In this document: piece after piece, positions 50,355-59,725 of the stretch
Numbering within the stretch: position 1 is the first letter of the stretch
Layout: each line of letters opens with the position of its first letter
Assembly: GCF_004803855.2 (NCBI RefSeq)
Contig: NZ_CP012552.1
Span: 1,054,001-1,118,000 of the forward strand
DNA from: Campylobacter sp. RM16192
GTDB taxonomy: Bacteria > Campylobacterota > Campylobacteria > Campylobacterales > Campylobacteraceae
DNA: 64,000 nucleotides
Reading direction: 5' to 3'
Notes under the pieces: generated by a model
The model's database searches: none
The model's input: only the letters and a program-made list of their open reading frames with translations
What the model was told of the DNA's origin: nothing
Made by a program: the position numbers and the translations under genes

Positions 50355-50390
50355 CTCAATCGATCACTTGTTTAGATTTCAAAGATTGAC
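50355..50390 (-). other. 16S rRNA processing stem, 5' side, with leader
   Basis: Complement of 48594-48627; lies about 145 bases before the 16S 5' end. Between it and 16S the leader also has a TTTTAAATTAGC/GCTAATTTAAAA hairpin near 50265-50292. Confidence 0.75.
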
Positions 50391-50446
50391 TAATTAGTTT
50401 AACAATAGTAAATTAAAAAACTTGCTTTCTGTGAAGCGGAAATTGA

Positions 50447-50452
50447 AGTATA
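50447..50452 (-). promoter_or_regulatory. Possible -10 box of the rRNA operon
   Basis: TATACT on the minus strand about 235 bases before 16S, after the dedA hairpin. No -35 match at 16-18 bases. Low certainty; other AT-rich boxes are possible. Confidence 0.35.
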
Positions 50453-50460
50453 TAGAAATG

Positions 50461-50494
50461 ACGCTTAAACTAAGCTAAAAATTAGTCTAAGCGT
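50461..50494 (-). terminator. Hairpin after the dedA gene
   Basis: ACGCTTA (50461-50467) pairs with TAAGCGT (50488-50494) and ACTAA with TTAGT inside, separated by one mismatch. It sits between the dedA stop and the rRNA promoter region, so it probably ends the dedA transcript, though a U-tract is lacking. Confidence 0.5.
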
Positions 50495-50514
50495 ATAAAT
50501 TTTTAATCAAAATA

Positions 50515-51090
50515 CTATTTTTGTTTACTATCTCTTTTTTTTGTAACTTTTTGTAGATATATCCAAATAGAAGCAAATAGAGCAAACATTACTATAGGCA
50601 TGATCCATCCATGAGAGCTAAAGTAAGAAATGGCATTTGTAAAAATTTCTCCCATATAAAAGCTTCCTACACCAAGAATAACAGCCCATACAATAGAACT
50701 TATTACATTTAAAATGCTAAATTTAACAAATGAGTATTTTGTAAGTCCTATAGCAATAGGAACTAAGGTTTTCACACCGTATATAAATTTCTGAATAAAA
50801 ATTATCCTGTCTCCATATTTTTTCATAAGTATGTGCGAAAACGCCATCTTTCGCTTATGATTTTTAAGATAAGGCATTATCATATGCTTGTTATATCTGC
50901 TTAAATATATGAGCATTGTATCGCCCAAGGCATTTGCTATAGATGCGACAACAATACTTGTGGCTAAATCCATCTTGCCGGCATAGCTTAAAATTCCTGC
51001 CGCTATTATAGCCACCATTCCTCCACCAAGAGAGTATAAAAATAAAATTGCATATCCATATGTGGATAGCGATGTAAACATTTCTTGCAA
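50515..51090 (-). CDS. DedA-family membrane protein
   Basis: 191 residues with four or five membrane segments: 'YGYAILFLYSLGGGMVAIIAAGILSYAG', 'ASIANALGDTMLIYLSRYN', 'RIIFIQKFIYGVKTLVPIAIGLTKYSFVKFS', 'WAVILGVGSFYMGEIF'. The 'GD' and 'F..R(K)F..G.....P' features mark DedA (SNARE-associated) proteins, thought to be lipid scramblases/transporters or proton-linked. It follows the SYLF gene after 9 bases and may share its transcript. Confidence 0.9.
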   Translation of the reverse strand: MQEMFTSLSTYGYAILFLYSLGGGMVAIIAAGILSYAGKMDLATSIVVASIANALGDTMLIYLSRYNKHMIMPYLKNHKRKMAFSHILMKKYGDRIIFIQKFIYGVKTLVPIAIGLTKYSFVKFSILNVISSIVWAVILGVGSFYMGEIFTNAISYFSSHGWIMPIVMFALFASIWIYLQKVTKKRDSKQK

Positions 51091-51099
51091 ATTTTATCC

Positions 51100-51693
51100 T
51101 TAGAATTTAGAGAAAGAATTTAGTAGTGAAGAGTAGCCGTATGAATTTTTATTAAGTTCATTTGTATCGCTTTTTGATATCACGGCACCGCCAAAGCTAG
51201 CTCCTGCAAAAAATCCATCATTACTAGCATAGGCGTATATGCTGCTTGAAAATTTAAAATCACTAATTTTACCGTAGTTTTGACCTATCTCCCCAAATGC
51301 AAATGAAGCATCGGCTTTTAAAGTTATCTTGGCATCTTTAATATCAGAAACTATACTCTCTTTTAATATAAAAATCACAAGAGAGCTGTTTTCATAGCCT
51401 ATTTGAAGACCTACGCTTCCACCGCTTATACTAACAGGCCAAATTTCACTAGGACTATATGGGCTTCCCACAACCATAATACCATTGCCATGCATGCCCC
51501 CCAAAATCAATCCGACTTTAGTAACTTTAGGGAAGATAACCACGGCTTTTGCATTTTGCATTAGTGCATTAATAGGTGCTCCGCTATTTTTACGCATTGT
51601 TAGAGTAAATGAATTAGAAGCGTCAAGCACAAGCTCATCATTAGAAAACAACAATGAAATTCCAAAAATCAACATTAAAATTTTTTTCATCAT
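51100..51693 (-). CDS. SYLF-domain lipid-binding protein (Ysc84 family)
   Basis: 197 residues: signal peptide (1-17, 'MMKKILMLIFGISLLFS'), then the SYLF core 'MQNAKAVVIFPKVTKVGLILGGMHGNGIMVV', 'SISGGSVGLQIGYENSSLVIFILKES', 'KITLKADASFAFGEIG', 'FAGASFGGAVIS'. Bacterial SYLF proteins sit in the envelope; their role is poorly known. Five bases after the rny stop, with the ribosome site overlapping it. Confidence 0.88.
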   Translation of the reverse strand: MMKKILMLIFGISLLFSNDELVLDASNSFTLTMRKNSGAPINALMQNAKAVVIFPKVTKVGLILGGMHGNGIMVVGSPYSPSEIWPVSISGGSVGLQIGYENSSLVIFILKESIVSDIKDAKITLKADASFAFGEIGQNYGKISDFKFSSSIYAYASNDGFFAGASFGGAVISKSDTNELNKNSYGYSSLLNSFSKF

Positions 51694-51698
51694 ACCAC

Positions 51699-53252
51699 CT
51701 ACTTCGCGAAATCTACAGCACGAACCTCTCTAATAACATTTACCTTTACCTCTCCTGGATATTGCACTTTCTCCTCGATCTCTTGGGCTATCTCTTTAGC
51801 CACAAGCACTGCTTCATCATCGTTTATTAGCTTAGCGTTTGCTATTACGCGTATCTCACGACCGGCATTTATAGCATAAGCTTGTTTTATACCGTTTTTA
51901 CTCTTTGCTATCTCCTCTATCTCCTCAACACGTTTTAAAAAGCTCTCAAGCACTTCGCGTCTAGCGCCTGGACGAGCTGCCGATAGAGTATCAGCCGCGC
52001 ATACAGCAGCACTCTCTACACTTGTAGCCTCTTCGTGCCCATGGTGAGCATATATTGCGTTTATTACAACAGGATGCTCTTTATAGCGTTTGCAAATTTC
52101 AGCGCCAAGATCTACGTGGCTTCCCTCGTATTCATGCGTAAGTGCCTTGCCGATATCGTGAAGTATTCCAGCTCTTTTTGCAAGCTTCTCATCTCCGCCT
52201 GTTTCAGCGGCGATAATTCCAGCAAGGTGAGCTACCTCAAGACTATGCGCCAGAGCGTTTTGTCCGTAGCTTGCTCTAAATTTAAGCTTTCCTATAAGTT
52301 TAACAATTTCAGGATTCATCTTGCTAAGTCCTAGATCAATTACGATATTTTCACCCTCTTCTAAGATGCTAGCCTCAAATTCTTCGGTAACTTTTTTATG
52401 AATATCCTCTATTCTTGCCGGCTGAATTCTACCATCTTCAACCAAAAGCTCTATAACTCTAGTAGCAATCGCACGGCGATACAAATTAAAACTACTTAAA
52501 ATTATCGCATGAGGAGTATCATCTATAATGATATCTACACCCAAAACCATCTCAAGAGTTTTTATATTTCGCCCTTCTTTGCCGATGATTCTGCCCTTTA
52601 ACTCATCATTTTTAATATTTACTACATTTATTAAACGCTCAGCTGCAAATTCTCCGGCAAATCTCGATGTAGCCTGCGCAAGGATATAATTTACTCTCTT
52701 TTTAGCCTCTCTTTTAGCCTCTTCTTCGTGCTTTCTAACTATATGAGCTATATCGGCACGACTCTTTTCCTCGACCTTTTTTAGCACCTCTTCTCTAGCC
52801 TCAGCCTCAGTAAGTCCGGCTGCATGCTCTAGTATATTTAGCGCCTCTTGAAGCTTTACTTGGTAGTTATTCTTTAGACTTAAGCCCTCTTCGTATAAAT
52901 TTTTAGCATCCAATTTAGATTTATCAAGCTCGTCTTTACTCTCTTTTAAAATTTCTTGCTCGTTTAAAAGAGCCTGCTCTCTTTTGGTAAGTTCATCAAA
53001 TTTTTGGACATAATCTTTTTGAAGTTTGACTGTCTTATCGTCATACTTCTTTTTAGCTTCAAATTCAGCCTCTTGGACTGAAATTTTAGAATTTTTAAGC
53101 GTAAGCTCAGCCTCGTATTCTATCGCTTTTGCTTTTGCTTTTGCCTGCTCTAAAAATATATTGTAATTAGCGTCGTTTATCTTTTTTGCTACAAGATACC
53201 CTGCTCCAGCGCCTACCGCACCAGCCCCCAATCCTACTAAAATCTCTATCAT
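51699..53252 (-). CDS. rny: Ribonuclease Y
   Basis: Membrane-anchored endoribonuclease that starts mRNA decay. 517 residues: N-terminal segment 1-22 ('EILVGLGAGAVGAGAGYLV'), a long coiled coil to ~185, a KH domain ('GRIIGKEGRNIKTLEMVLGVDIIIDDTPHAII', near 215-250), and the HD domain with 'GILHDIGKALTHEYEGSH'. The 3' part of the folate cyclo-ligase gene overlaps its first 86 bases in another frame. Confidence 0.96.
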   Translation of the reverse strand: MIEILVGLGAGAVGAGAGYLVAKKINDANYNIFLEQAKAKAKAIEYEAELTLKNSKISVQEAEFEAKKKYDDKTVKLQKDYVQKFDELTKREQALLNEQEILKESKDELDKSKLDAKNLYEEGLSLKNNYQVKLQEALNILEHAAGLTEAEAREEVLKKVEEKSRADIAHIVRKHEEEAKREAKKRVNYILAQATSRFAGEFAAERLINVVNIKNDELKGRIIGKEGRNIKTLEMVLGVDIIIDDTPHAIILSSFNLYRRAIATRVIELLVEDGRIQPARIEDIHKKVTEEFEASILEEGENIVIDLGLSKMNPEIVKLIGKLKFRASYGQNALAHSLEVAHLAGIIAAETGGDEKLAKRAGILHDIGKALTHEYEGSHVDLGAEICKRYKEHPVVINAIYAHHGHEEATSVESAAVCAADTLSAARPGARREVLESFLKRVEEIEEIAKSKNGIKQAYAINAGREIRVIANAKLINDDEAVLVAKEIAQEIEEKVQYPGEVKVNVIREVRAVDFAK

Positions 53253-53802
53253 AGATTCCTCTTTTTATATAAATTTTTCTTGGGGTAATATAAAAATCAC
53301 ACTGCACATCGTGATCTTCGGTGATAATTTCATGTATAAAAGTATCTTTAATCTGAACAAATATCACAATAGGTCGGTAAGGCAAATCTCCAAAAAATCT
53401 ATCATAAAAACCTTTACCATGCCCTATTCTAGCCATATTTCCATCAACCCCAATAACAGGAATAATAGCTACGTCTATCCGTTTTTGGAAAAATTTAGCG
53501 CCAAGCGGCTCTTTTATGCCAAATTTAGAACACACTAACGGAAATTTTGATTTTACCATTTTTAAGTTGAGATTTGACATAAATGGAATAAAAATTTCAC
53601 ATTTCTTAACTAAAGTACGCTTTAAAATATTCAAATTTGGTTCGCTAGGAAGCGGACTAAAGATTAATACTCTTTTTGCATTAAATTTTTCAAGAAGTTT
53701 TAAAAGCGGCTTAAACATACCGTAATGCGAGCATCTGGCCCTAAATTTTATCTCGGTTTTAAGCCTATTTTTAATATGTTTTCTAAAATTTTCTTTTTTC
53801 AA
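53167..53802 (-). CDS. 5-formyltetrahydrofolate cyclo-ligase
   Basis: 211 residues: 'VLIFSPLPSEPNLNIL' and the ATP-binding hallmark 'GVDGNMARIGHGKGFYDRFF', then 'QCDFYITPRKIYIK'. It converts 5-formyl-THF to methenyl-THF. TTG start at 53802 without a strong ribosome site. The last ~28 residues, rich in Arg/Lys, read through the 5' end of rny in another frame (86-base overlap); family members usually stop soon after the 'TP..I' stretch. Confidence 0.88.
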   Translation of the reverse strand: MKKENFRKHIKNRLKTEIKFRARCSHYGMFKPLLKLLEKFNAKRVLIFSPLPSEPNLNILKRTLVKKCEIFIPFMSNLNLKMVKSKFPLVCSKFGIKEPLGAKFFQKRIDVAIIPVIGVDGNMARIGHGKGFYDRFFGDLPYRPIVIFVQIKDTFIHEIITEDHDVQCDFYITPRKIYIKRGIYDRDFSRIGGWCGRRWSRVSCSKKDKRR

Positions 53803-53831
53803 AATTTAACACTCATTTTATATACTTAAGA

Positions 53832-53837
53832 TATAAT
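53832..53837 (+). promoter_or_regulatory. -10 box of the TlpA-like gene
   Basis: TATAAT 35 bases before ATG 53873, with TAGGAA as ribosome site in between. Probably drives the lipoprotein and ftsY. Confidence 0.6.
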
Positions 53838-53872
53838 TCAACCCAAATCTAAGACTTTAAGATAGGAATTAT

Positions 53873-54508
53873 ATGAAATTTAAACTCTCAATTATAGCAC
53901 TTTTACTATTTTTTATAAGCGGATGCGAAAACGGTGAGAAAAAAAGCACACCATCATCTACCTCTGCTAAAACTGAAAATAACATAACCATAGTTACCAA
54001 TACAACAGAAAGCAATAAAAACGATACAAAAGCCAAAGAAGTTAAGCAAGCAGAAGCACAAAAAGATACTATCAATAATGACCATATAGAGCTTACGCTT
54101 ACAAACGAGCAAAAATTACAGCTTCAAAAATTTGAAAAAGGTTTAAAAGTCGAAAATAACAATCAAGCCATCTTGTTTAACTTTTTTACTACTTGGTGTC
54201 CTCCTTGCAAGGCGGAAATCCCTCATCTAAATAACCTTCAGGATAAATTTAGAGGCAAGCTAAAAATCATAAGCGTCCTTATGGAGGATAAGACAAAAGA
54301 AGAGATAGAAGCTTTTATCAATAGATACAAGATTAAATTTGACGTAACATACGGCGAAAATAATTTTAACTTTGCAAAATCTCTTGGCGGAGTTATCGGC
54401 ATACCTTATATGGTTTTATATAGGGCCGATGGCGCATACGCGACTCACTATGTTGGCTTGGTTCCGGAAGAGATGCTAGAAAATGATATATTAAAGGTAA
54501 TAAACTGA
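53873..54508 (+). CDS. TlpA-type thioredoxin-fold lipoprotein
   Basis: 211 residues: lipoprotein signal with lipobox ISGC (Cys18), a low-complexity Ser/Thr/Asn/Lys linker (20-70), then a thioredoxin-like domain with active site WCPPC (Cys109/Cys112), 'IPHLNNLQDKFRGKLKIISVLMED' and cis-Pro in 'GVIGIPYMVLYR'. It is likely an inner-leaflet or periplasmic disulfide reductase, for example for cytochrome c or other thiols. TGATG overlap links it to ftsY. Confidence 0.87.
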   Translation: MKFKLSIIALLLFFISGCENGEKKSTPSSTSAKTENNITIVTNTTESNKNDTKAKEVKQAEAQKDTINNDHIELTLTNEQKLQLQKFEKGLKVENNNQAILFNFFTTWCPPCKAEIPHLNNLQDKFRGKLKIISVLMEDKTKEEIEAFINRYKIKFDVTYGENNFNFAKSLGGVIGIPYMVLYRADGAYATHYVGLVPEEMLENDILKVIN

Positions 54509-55377
54509 TGTTTGGATTTTTAAAAAGAGGTCTTGATAAGACATTAGAAGCCATAAGATCATCTAAGCCCGCAGATAAAAAAATATCAAAAAACGCACTT
54601 GAAGAAATTTTATTAGAAGCGGATGTGGATTATGAAATAGTAGAGGAAATTTTATACTATCTGCCACCTCAAGACGAAGTAAAAAAAGATGATTTAAAAA
54701 GAATTTTAAACACATATTTTATATATGAAAATCTGGCTCAAGTCAAACAAGATAAGCCATTCGTAGAAATTATTCTTGGCGTAAACGGAGCAGGAAAGAC
54801 AACCACGATAGCAAAGCTTGCAAATTTATATAAAAATTCAAATAAAAGCGTTATTATAGGCGCTTGTGATACATTTAGAGCCGGCGCTATAGAGCAGCTT
54901 AGACAGTGGTCGATTCGCCTAAATGTACCTATAGTCGCCACACAGCAAGGACATGATCCATCGGCGGTAGCTTTTGATACAATAAGCTCAGCGATAGCTA
55001 AAAACATAGATAATGTCATCCTAGATACTGCCGGTCGCTTGCAGAATCAAACAAATTTAGCAAATGAGCTTAGCAAGATCGTAAGAATAAGCCAAAAAGC
55101 CTATGAAAATGCACCACACCGCAAAATTTTGATCTTGGATGGAACACAAGGTAATGCCGGTTTAGCCCAAGCAAAAGCATTTAACGATATAGTTAAGCTT
55201 GACGGGGTTATAATAACCAAGCTTGATGGCACTCCAAAAGGAGGTGCTTTATTTGGTGTGGCAAGAGACTTAGAGCTTCCTATTTTATTTATAGGCGTAG
55301 GCGAAAAAATGGATGATCTGATAAAATTTGAACCTAAGGAATTTGTAGATACTTTGGTAGATGAAATTTATAGTTAA
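54508..55377 (+). CDS. ftsY: Signal recognition particle receptor FtsY
   Basis: SRP receptor GTPase that brings ribosome-nascent chains to the inner membrane. 289 residues: short N-domain, G1 GVNGAGKTT at 91-99, 'DTFRAGAIEQLRQW', G3 'DTAGR', G4 'TKLDGTPKGGALFGVA'. It lacks the long acidic A domain of E. coli FtsY, as is usual in this phylum. The ATG overlaps the stop of the TlpA-like gene (TGATG). A perfect hairpin starts at its stop codon. Confidence 0.96.
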   Translation: MFGFLKRGLDKTLEAIRSSKPADKKISKNALEEILLEADVDYEIVEEILYYLPPQDEVKKDDLKRILNTYFIYENLAQVKQDKPFVEIILGVNGAGKTTTIAKLANLYKNSNKSVIIGACDTFRAGAIEQLRQWSIRLNVPIVATQQGHDPSAVAFDTISSAIAKNIDNVILDTAGRLQNQTNLANELSKIVRISQKAYENAPHRKILILDGTQGNAGLAQAKAFNDIVKLDGVIITKLDGTPKGGALFGVARDLELPILFIGVGEKMDDLIKFEPKEFVDTLVDEIYS

Positions 55378-55403
55378 AATTCGGCGAAAATATCGCCGAA
55401 TTT
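55377..55403. terminator. ftsY/brnQ bidirectional terminator
   Basis: 11-base perfect arms (AAATTCGGCGA at 55377-55387, complement at 55393-55403) with a 5-base loop, starting on the last base of the ftsY stop, between convergent genes. Confidence 0.85.
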
Positions 55404-55407
55404 ACTT

Positions 55408-56739
55408 TTAATAGCTTCCCTCTCTCTTATGAAACATTAGATATGACACGTAACTAAGTGCAAATACTACCAAGCTAGGCACTATCCAACCAAGCATAGA
55501 GTCATAAAACGGCATAGTCTTAACAAAAGGAGTCAAAAAAGGTATAGATATATTTATAATATCAAGTCCGTTTACTACTCCGATAATTATACAAGTATAT
55601 ACGCAGGATCTATAAACTATCTTGCTTGAGTCTATTATCGGATTTATTAGAGATAAAATTATTAAAATTATCGATACAGGATATATGGCCACAAGAACCG
55701 GAATGCTACCTTTTATAATGGTAGTAAGCCCGAAATTTGCCACCGCAAAACCGATTAAACACCATAAAATTACCCAAGTTTTATATTTTACCTTGCCTTT
55801 ACTTAGCTCCTCAAAATACTCGCTAGCAGAAGTTATAAGCCCTAAAGTAGTTGTAAGACAAGCTAGCAAAAATGCGCTTCCTAATATTACGACACCGATT
55901 TTACCGAAATAGTGATCACTTATTTTAGAGAGCAAAGCGGCTCCATTGATATCCGGAGTATCCTTAAAAAGCTCTCCTGATGTAGCACCCAAGTAACCAA
56001 GCATCAAATATATCACCATCAATATTATTCCCGCCATCATACCGGCTTTTATCGTAGATACAACTAGATGCCTCTCGTTTTTTACGCCTACATCCTTAAT
56101 GGCGTTTATAACTATAATTCCAAAAGCCAAGGACGCAAGAGCATCCATAGTCTGATAGCCCTCCACAAATCCCTTTGATGCCGAGTGATTTACATAATCT
56201 CCCATAGGGGCGGTAAATTCGCCTATCGGATATAAAAATCCCGCCCCAAAAAGCAAAAGTATCAGCAATAAAAGAAGCGGAGTAAGATATCTGCCAAGAA
56301 GCTTTACAAGAGCCGAAGGATTAAGACAGATATAGTAATTTAAAGCAAAATATACTGCCGAATATGCAAACAACCAAATTTGTAAGCTGCCATCAGGCAC
56401 AAAAGGCTTGATAGCGATATCAAACGGCATATTTGCAGCCCTTGGTATCGCAAAAAGCGGTCCTATCGTAAGATATAAAAGTGCAGTAAATACAAAGGCA
56501 AATACAGGATCTATTCGCCTAACTAAATTTTGCAAGCCCTTAGCTCTAGCTATGCCTGCTACTCCAAGCACTGGAAGCAATACGGCTGTAGCACAAAAGA
56601 ACATAATAGCCATATAAAAATTATCTCCGGCCTCTTTGCCTAAATTTGGAGGAAAGATAAAATTTCCCGCTCCAAAAAACATAGCAAAGAGTGTTAAAGA
56701 TATAGTCATAAACTTTTTTTTACTTAAACCAGGTTTCAT
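55408..56739 (-). CDS. brnQ: Branched-chain amino acid transport carrier BrnQ
   Basis: Inner-membrane sodium- (or proton-) coupled carrier for leucine, isoleucine and valine; 443 residues, about 12 membrane segments. 'LFAMFFGAGNFIFPPNLGKEAG' and 'YLTIGPLFAIPRAANMPFDIAI' are family marks. I choose ATG 56739: the ATG at 56751 overlaps GGAG, which is the ribosome site for the later start. Single gene, convergent with ftsY. Confidence 0.94.
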   Translation of the reverse strand: MKPGLSKKKFMTISLTLFAMFFGAGNFIFPPNLGKEAGDNFYMAIMFFCATAVLLPVLGVAGIARAKGLQNLVRRIDPVFAFVFTALLYLTIGPLFAIPRAANMPFDIAIKPFVPDGSLQIWLFAYSAVYFALNYYICLNPSALVKLLGRYLTPLLLLLILLLFGAGFLYPIGEFTAPMGDYVNHSASKGFVEGYQTMDALASLAFGIIVINAIKDVGVKNERHLVVSTIKAGMMAGIILMVIYLMLGYLGATSGELFKDTPDINGAALLSKISDHYFGKIGVVILGSAFLLACLTTTLGLITSASEYFEELSKGKVKYKTWVILWCLIGFAVANFGLTTIIKGSIPVLVAIYPVSIILIILSLINPIIDSSKIVYRSCVYTCIIIGVVNGLDIINISIPFLTPFVKTMPFYDSMLGWIVPSLVVFALSYVSYLMFHKREGSY

Positions 56740-56927
56740 AAGACACTCCATTAAAACTTTTAATCATGAATTATATTTTTATTAAGTTTAAAAATTATTT
56801 ATTATATTAATATTTCTTAAAAAATTTTAATTTATGTTTCATTTTGAAATTCAAATAGTTAATTTATTGATATTTGTATCAAATTTATACGCTATTTCAA
56901 GCAATAGTAAATTTTATAAATCTTAAG

Positions 56928-56933
56928 TATAAT
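56928..56933 (+). promoter_or_regulatory. Possible -10 box of radA
   Basis: TATAAT only 16 bases before ATG 56950, so the transcript would begin about at the ribosome site AAAGGA and have a very short leader. Confidence 0.4.
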
Positions 56934-56949
56934 TTCAAAAAGGATAAAA

Positions 56950-58290
56950 ATGGCGAAAGCAAAAACTATTTTTGAATGTCAAGCATGTGGAAATCAGCAG
57001 AGTAAGTGGGTAGGTAAATGCTCTGAGTGTGGCTCTTGGGATAGCTTTATGGAGCTTAATCAAACTCAGATAAAAGTTCTAAACGAGATCTCAAAAGCCT
57101 CAAGCTCTCAAACTCTCGCAAAAGAGATAAAAGATATAAAAATCGAGCAAATTTCACGCATAAGTACACAAGATAAAGAGCTTGATCTGGTGCTTGGCGG
57201 AGGGATAGTAGAAGGATCGCTAGTGCTAATCGGCGGAAGCCCGGGCATCGGCAAATCAACTTTGCTTCTAAAAATCGCCTCAAATTTATCCGCGCAAGAC
57301 AAAAAAACCCTTTACGTAAGCGGCGAAGAGAGCGCAAGCCAGATCAAAATCAGAGCCGATAGGCTAAACGCGGTTCGTGACGGACTTTTTTTGCTCACTG
57401 AAATTTTACTTGAAAACATCATGACTGAAGTTAGAAAAAACGACTATAAAGTGCTTGTTATCGACTCCATTCAGACGCTTTACTCTGAAAAGATCGCTTC
57501 AGCTCCCGGCTCAGTATCGCAAGTGCGCGAGATAACTTTTGAGCTTATGCGCCTAGCCAAAAATGAAAATATCTGCATTTTTATCATCGGACACATTACT
57601 AAAGACGGCTCTATCGCAGGGCCTAGGATACTTGAACACATGGTTGATGTAGTGCTTTATTTCGAAGGTGATGCAAGCCGTGAGCTTAGAATACTAAGAG
57701 GGTTTAAAAATCGCTTCGGCTCAACAAGCGAAGTTGGAATTTTTGAGATGACTACTCAAGGACTTGTAAGTGCAAATGATGTCTCAAGCAAATTTTTTAC
57801 TCGAGGAAAAGCGGTTAGCGGCTCGGCGATAACTATCATAATGGAGGGTTCGCGCGCACTAAGCGTTGAAATTCAAGCCTTGGTATGCGAAAGCAGCTAT
57901 CCTAAACGAAGTAGCACAGGCTATGAAAAAAATCGCCTCGATATGCTTTTAGCGCTACTTGAGCGAAAGCTAGAAATTCCGCTTGGGCATTACGATGTAT
58001 TTATAAACGTTTCAGGCGGAGTTAAAGTAAGTGAAACGGCGGCCGATTTAGCCGTAATGGCAGCTATCATAAGCAGCTTTAAAAATCGTCCTATCAGCAA
58101 AGAGAGTGTATTTATAGGCGAGCTTAGCCTAAATGGCGAGATAAGAGAGGTCTTTAACCTCGATCAGCGCTTAAAAGAAGCCAAGACACAGAAATTTAAA
58201 AACGCTATCATCCCCTCAAAGCCGCTTGACAGCCAAGGACTAAAATGCTTTATCACAAGCGATATAACGCAAGTTTTAGAGTGGATGTAG
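56950..58290 (+). CDS. radA: DNA repair/recombination protein RadA
   Basis: RecA-like helicase that helps branch migration in recombination and natural transformation. 446 residues: zinc motif Cys10/13/24/27 ('CQACGNQ..KWVGKCSECG'), Walker A GGSPGIGKST near 94, Walker B 'VLVIDSIQTL', the RadA-specific KNRFG near 250, and a C-terminal Lon-like domain ('VFINVSGGVKVSETAADLAV', 'FIGELSLNGEIREV'). It ends on a terminator it shares with the convergent mutase gene. Confidence 0.97.
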   Translation: MAKAKTIFECQACGNQQSKWVGKCSECGSWDSFMELNQTQIKVLNEISKASSSQTLAKEIKDIKIEQISRISTQDKELDLVLGGGIVEGSLVLIGGSPGIGKSTLLLKIASNLSAQDKKTLYVSGEESASQIKIRADRLNAVRDGLFLLTEILLENIMTEVRKNDYKVLVIDSIQTLYSEKIASAPGSVSQVREITFELMRLAKNENICIFIIGHITKDGSIAGPRILEHMVDVVLYFEGDASRELRILRGFKNRFGSTSEVGIFEMTTQGLVSANDVSSKFFTRGKAVSGSAITIIMEGSRALSVEIQALVCESSYPKRSSTGYEKNRLDMLLALLERKLEIPLGHYDVFINVSGGVKVSETAADLAVMAAIISSFKNRPISKESVFIGELSLNGEIREVFNLDQRLKEAKTQKFKNAIIPSKPLDSQGLKCFITSDITQVLEWM

Positions 58291-58312
58291 GGATAAGCTA
58301 CATCCCTTTTTT
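58283..58312. terminator. radA/phosphomannomutase terminator
   Basis: GGATGTAG (58283-58290) and CTACATCC (58298-58305) around a 7-base loop, then CTTTTTT. The arms include the stop codons of both convergent genes. Strong in the plus direction. Confidence 0.85.
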
Positions 58313-59668
58313 GATACTATCAAGCAAGTTCATAAATATGCTTTGAAGCTTTTTTACAAGCTCTTCACTCTTAGCCTCAAACCTGGTTACTATGACAGGA
58401 GTTGTGTTTGAAGCTCGTACAAGCGCCCAGCCATCTTCAAATCTTACTCTAACGCCATCTATATCGATGATTTCTTTTACTTCCGGAAGCTCTTTTACCC
58501 CTTTTGCAAGCTCAAGCTTTAAAGCTTCTATTATCTTAAATTTCTTACTTTCACTAGTTTCTACCTTGATCTCATCGGTACTAAAAACTTTTGGAAGTTT
58601 CTCAAGCTCAGCATCTAAATTTATGCCCTTTTGAACAAGCTCAAGCACCCTAAACATAGCATACAAGGCATCATCAAAGCCAAAATATCGCTCTTTAAAA
58701 AATATATGACCGCTAACTTCCGCCGCCATATCGATATTTAGCTCTTTCATGGCTTTTTTGATATTGCTATGACCGGTTTTACCCATGAAGCTCTTGCCAC
58801 CGTTTTTATCGATCTCGTCATACATATTTTGCGAACATTTTACTTCGCCTAAAACTCGCGGATTTTTCATTACAAGCGAGTATAGGTAGGCTAGTTCATC
58901 GCCTTTTATGTTGCGATTTTTGGTAAGAACTGCGATTCTATCGCCATCTCCGTCAAAGCCAAATCCTATCTCAAATTCGCCTTTTAAAGCCTCTTTTATA
59001 TCTTTTAAATTTTTCTCTTCGCTTGGATCAGGGTGGTGGTTTGGAAAATTTCCGTCAGGGTTTGGATATAAAATTTCAGCGTCTAAATTTAAGCTCTTGC
59101 AAATTTCAGGAAGCACCGCTCCCACGGCTCCGTTTGCACAGTCCATTACTATTTTTAGCTTCATATTTTTAAGATGCGCAAACTGATATATAATAAATTT
59201 TTTATATTCGCTTGCGATATCAAATTTAATAGCTCTAAAATCATCTTTTATCTGCGTTTTAGCCTTGATAGTAGATACAGCCTCATCTTTTAGCTTTTGA
59301 AGATCAGCACCAAAATAGCTATCCTTAAAAATCGTAATCTTAAATCCGTTGTATTCTTTTGGATTATGAGAGCCAGTTATCATGATATTTGCGTCAAATT
59401 TGTCGTTAAAAACGCTAAAATATCCAACCGGCGTAGGAAGCAGTCCAATATCAAAGACATCTATGCCTGCAGCGTTTAGCCCGCTAACAAGCCAGCCAAA
59501 AATATCTTCTGCACTAAGCCTCGCATCATATCCCACACTTACGTTTTTAGCTCCGCGCTTTAACATCTCGCGACCCAAATTTAAGCCTATAGCCTTTACG
59601 CTTGTTTCATTTAGATCTCTCTCGTAAATTCCGCGTATATCATACTCTCTAAAAATTTCTTCCAGCAT
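58298..59668 (-). CDS. Phosphomannomutase/phosphoglucomutase
   Basis: 456 residues of the alpha-D-phosphohexomutase family, which moves phosphate between C6 and C1 of hexoses for surface-sugar synthesis. Active Ser100 in 'MITGSHNPKEYNGFKI', Mg loop 'GFGFDGDGDRIAVL', sugar-binding 'AEVSGHIFFKERYFG', phosphate loop 'RASNTTPVIVTRFEA'. The 'EVSGH' form suits mannose/glucose mutases (ManB/AlgC) rather than GlmM. Single gene. Confidence 0.93.
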   Translation of the reverse strand: MLEEIFREYDIRGIYERDLNETSVKAIGLNLGREMLKRGAKNVSVGYDARLSAEDIFGWLVSGLNAAGIDVFDIGLLPTPVGYFSVFNDKFDANIMITGSHNPKEYNGFKITIFKDSYFGADLQKLKDEAVSTIKAKTQIKDDFRAIKFDIASEYKKFIIYQFAHLKNMKLKIVMDCANGAVGAVLPEICKSLNLDAEILYPNPDGNFPNHHPDPSEEKNLKDIKEALKGEFEIGFGFDGDGDRIAVLTKNRNIKGDELAYLYSLVMKNPRVLGEVKCSQNMYDEIDKNGGKSFMGKTGHSNIKKAMKELNIDMAAEVSGHIFFKERYFGFDDALYAMFRVLELVQKGINLDAELEKLPKVFSTDEIKVETSESKKFKIIEALKLELAKGVKELPEVKEIIDIDGVRVRFEDGWALVRASNTTPVIVTRFEAKSEELVKKLQSIFMNLLDSIKKGM

Positions 59669-59725
59669 AAATTTTAAACCTTAAATTAAATCTGCCAATT
59701 TTATCATCACTACAATTAACATTGA

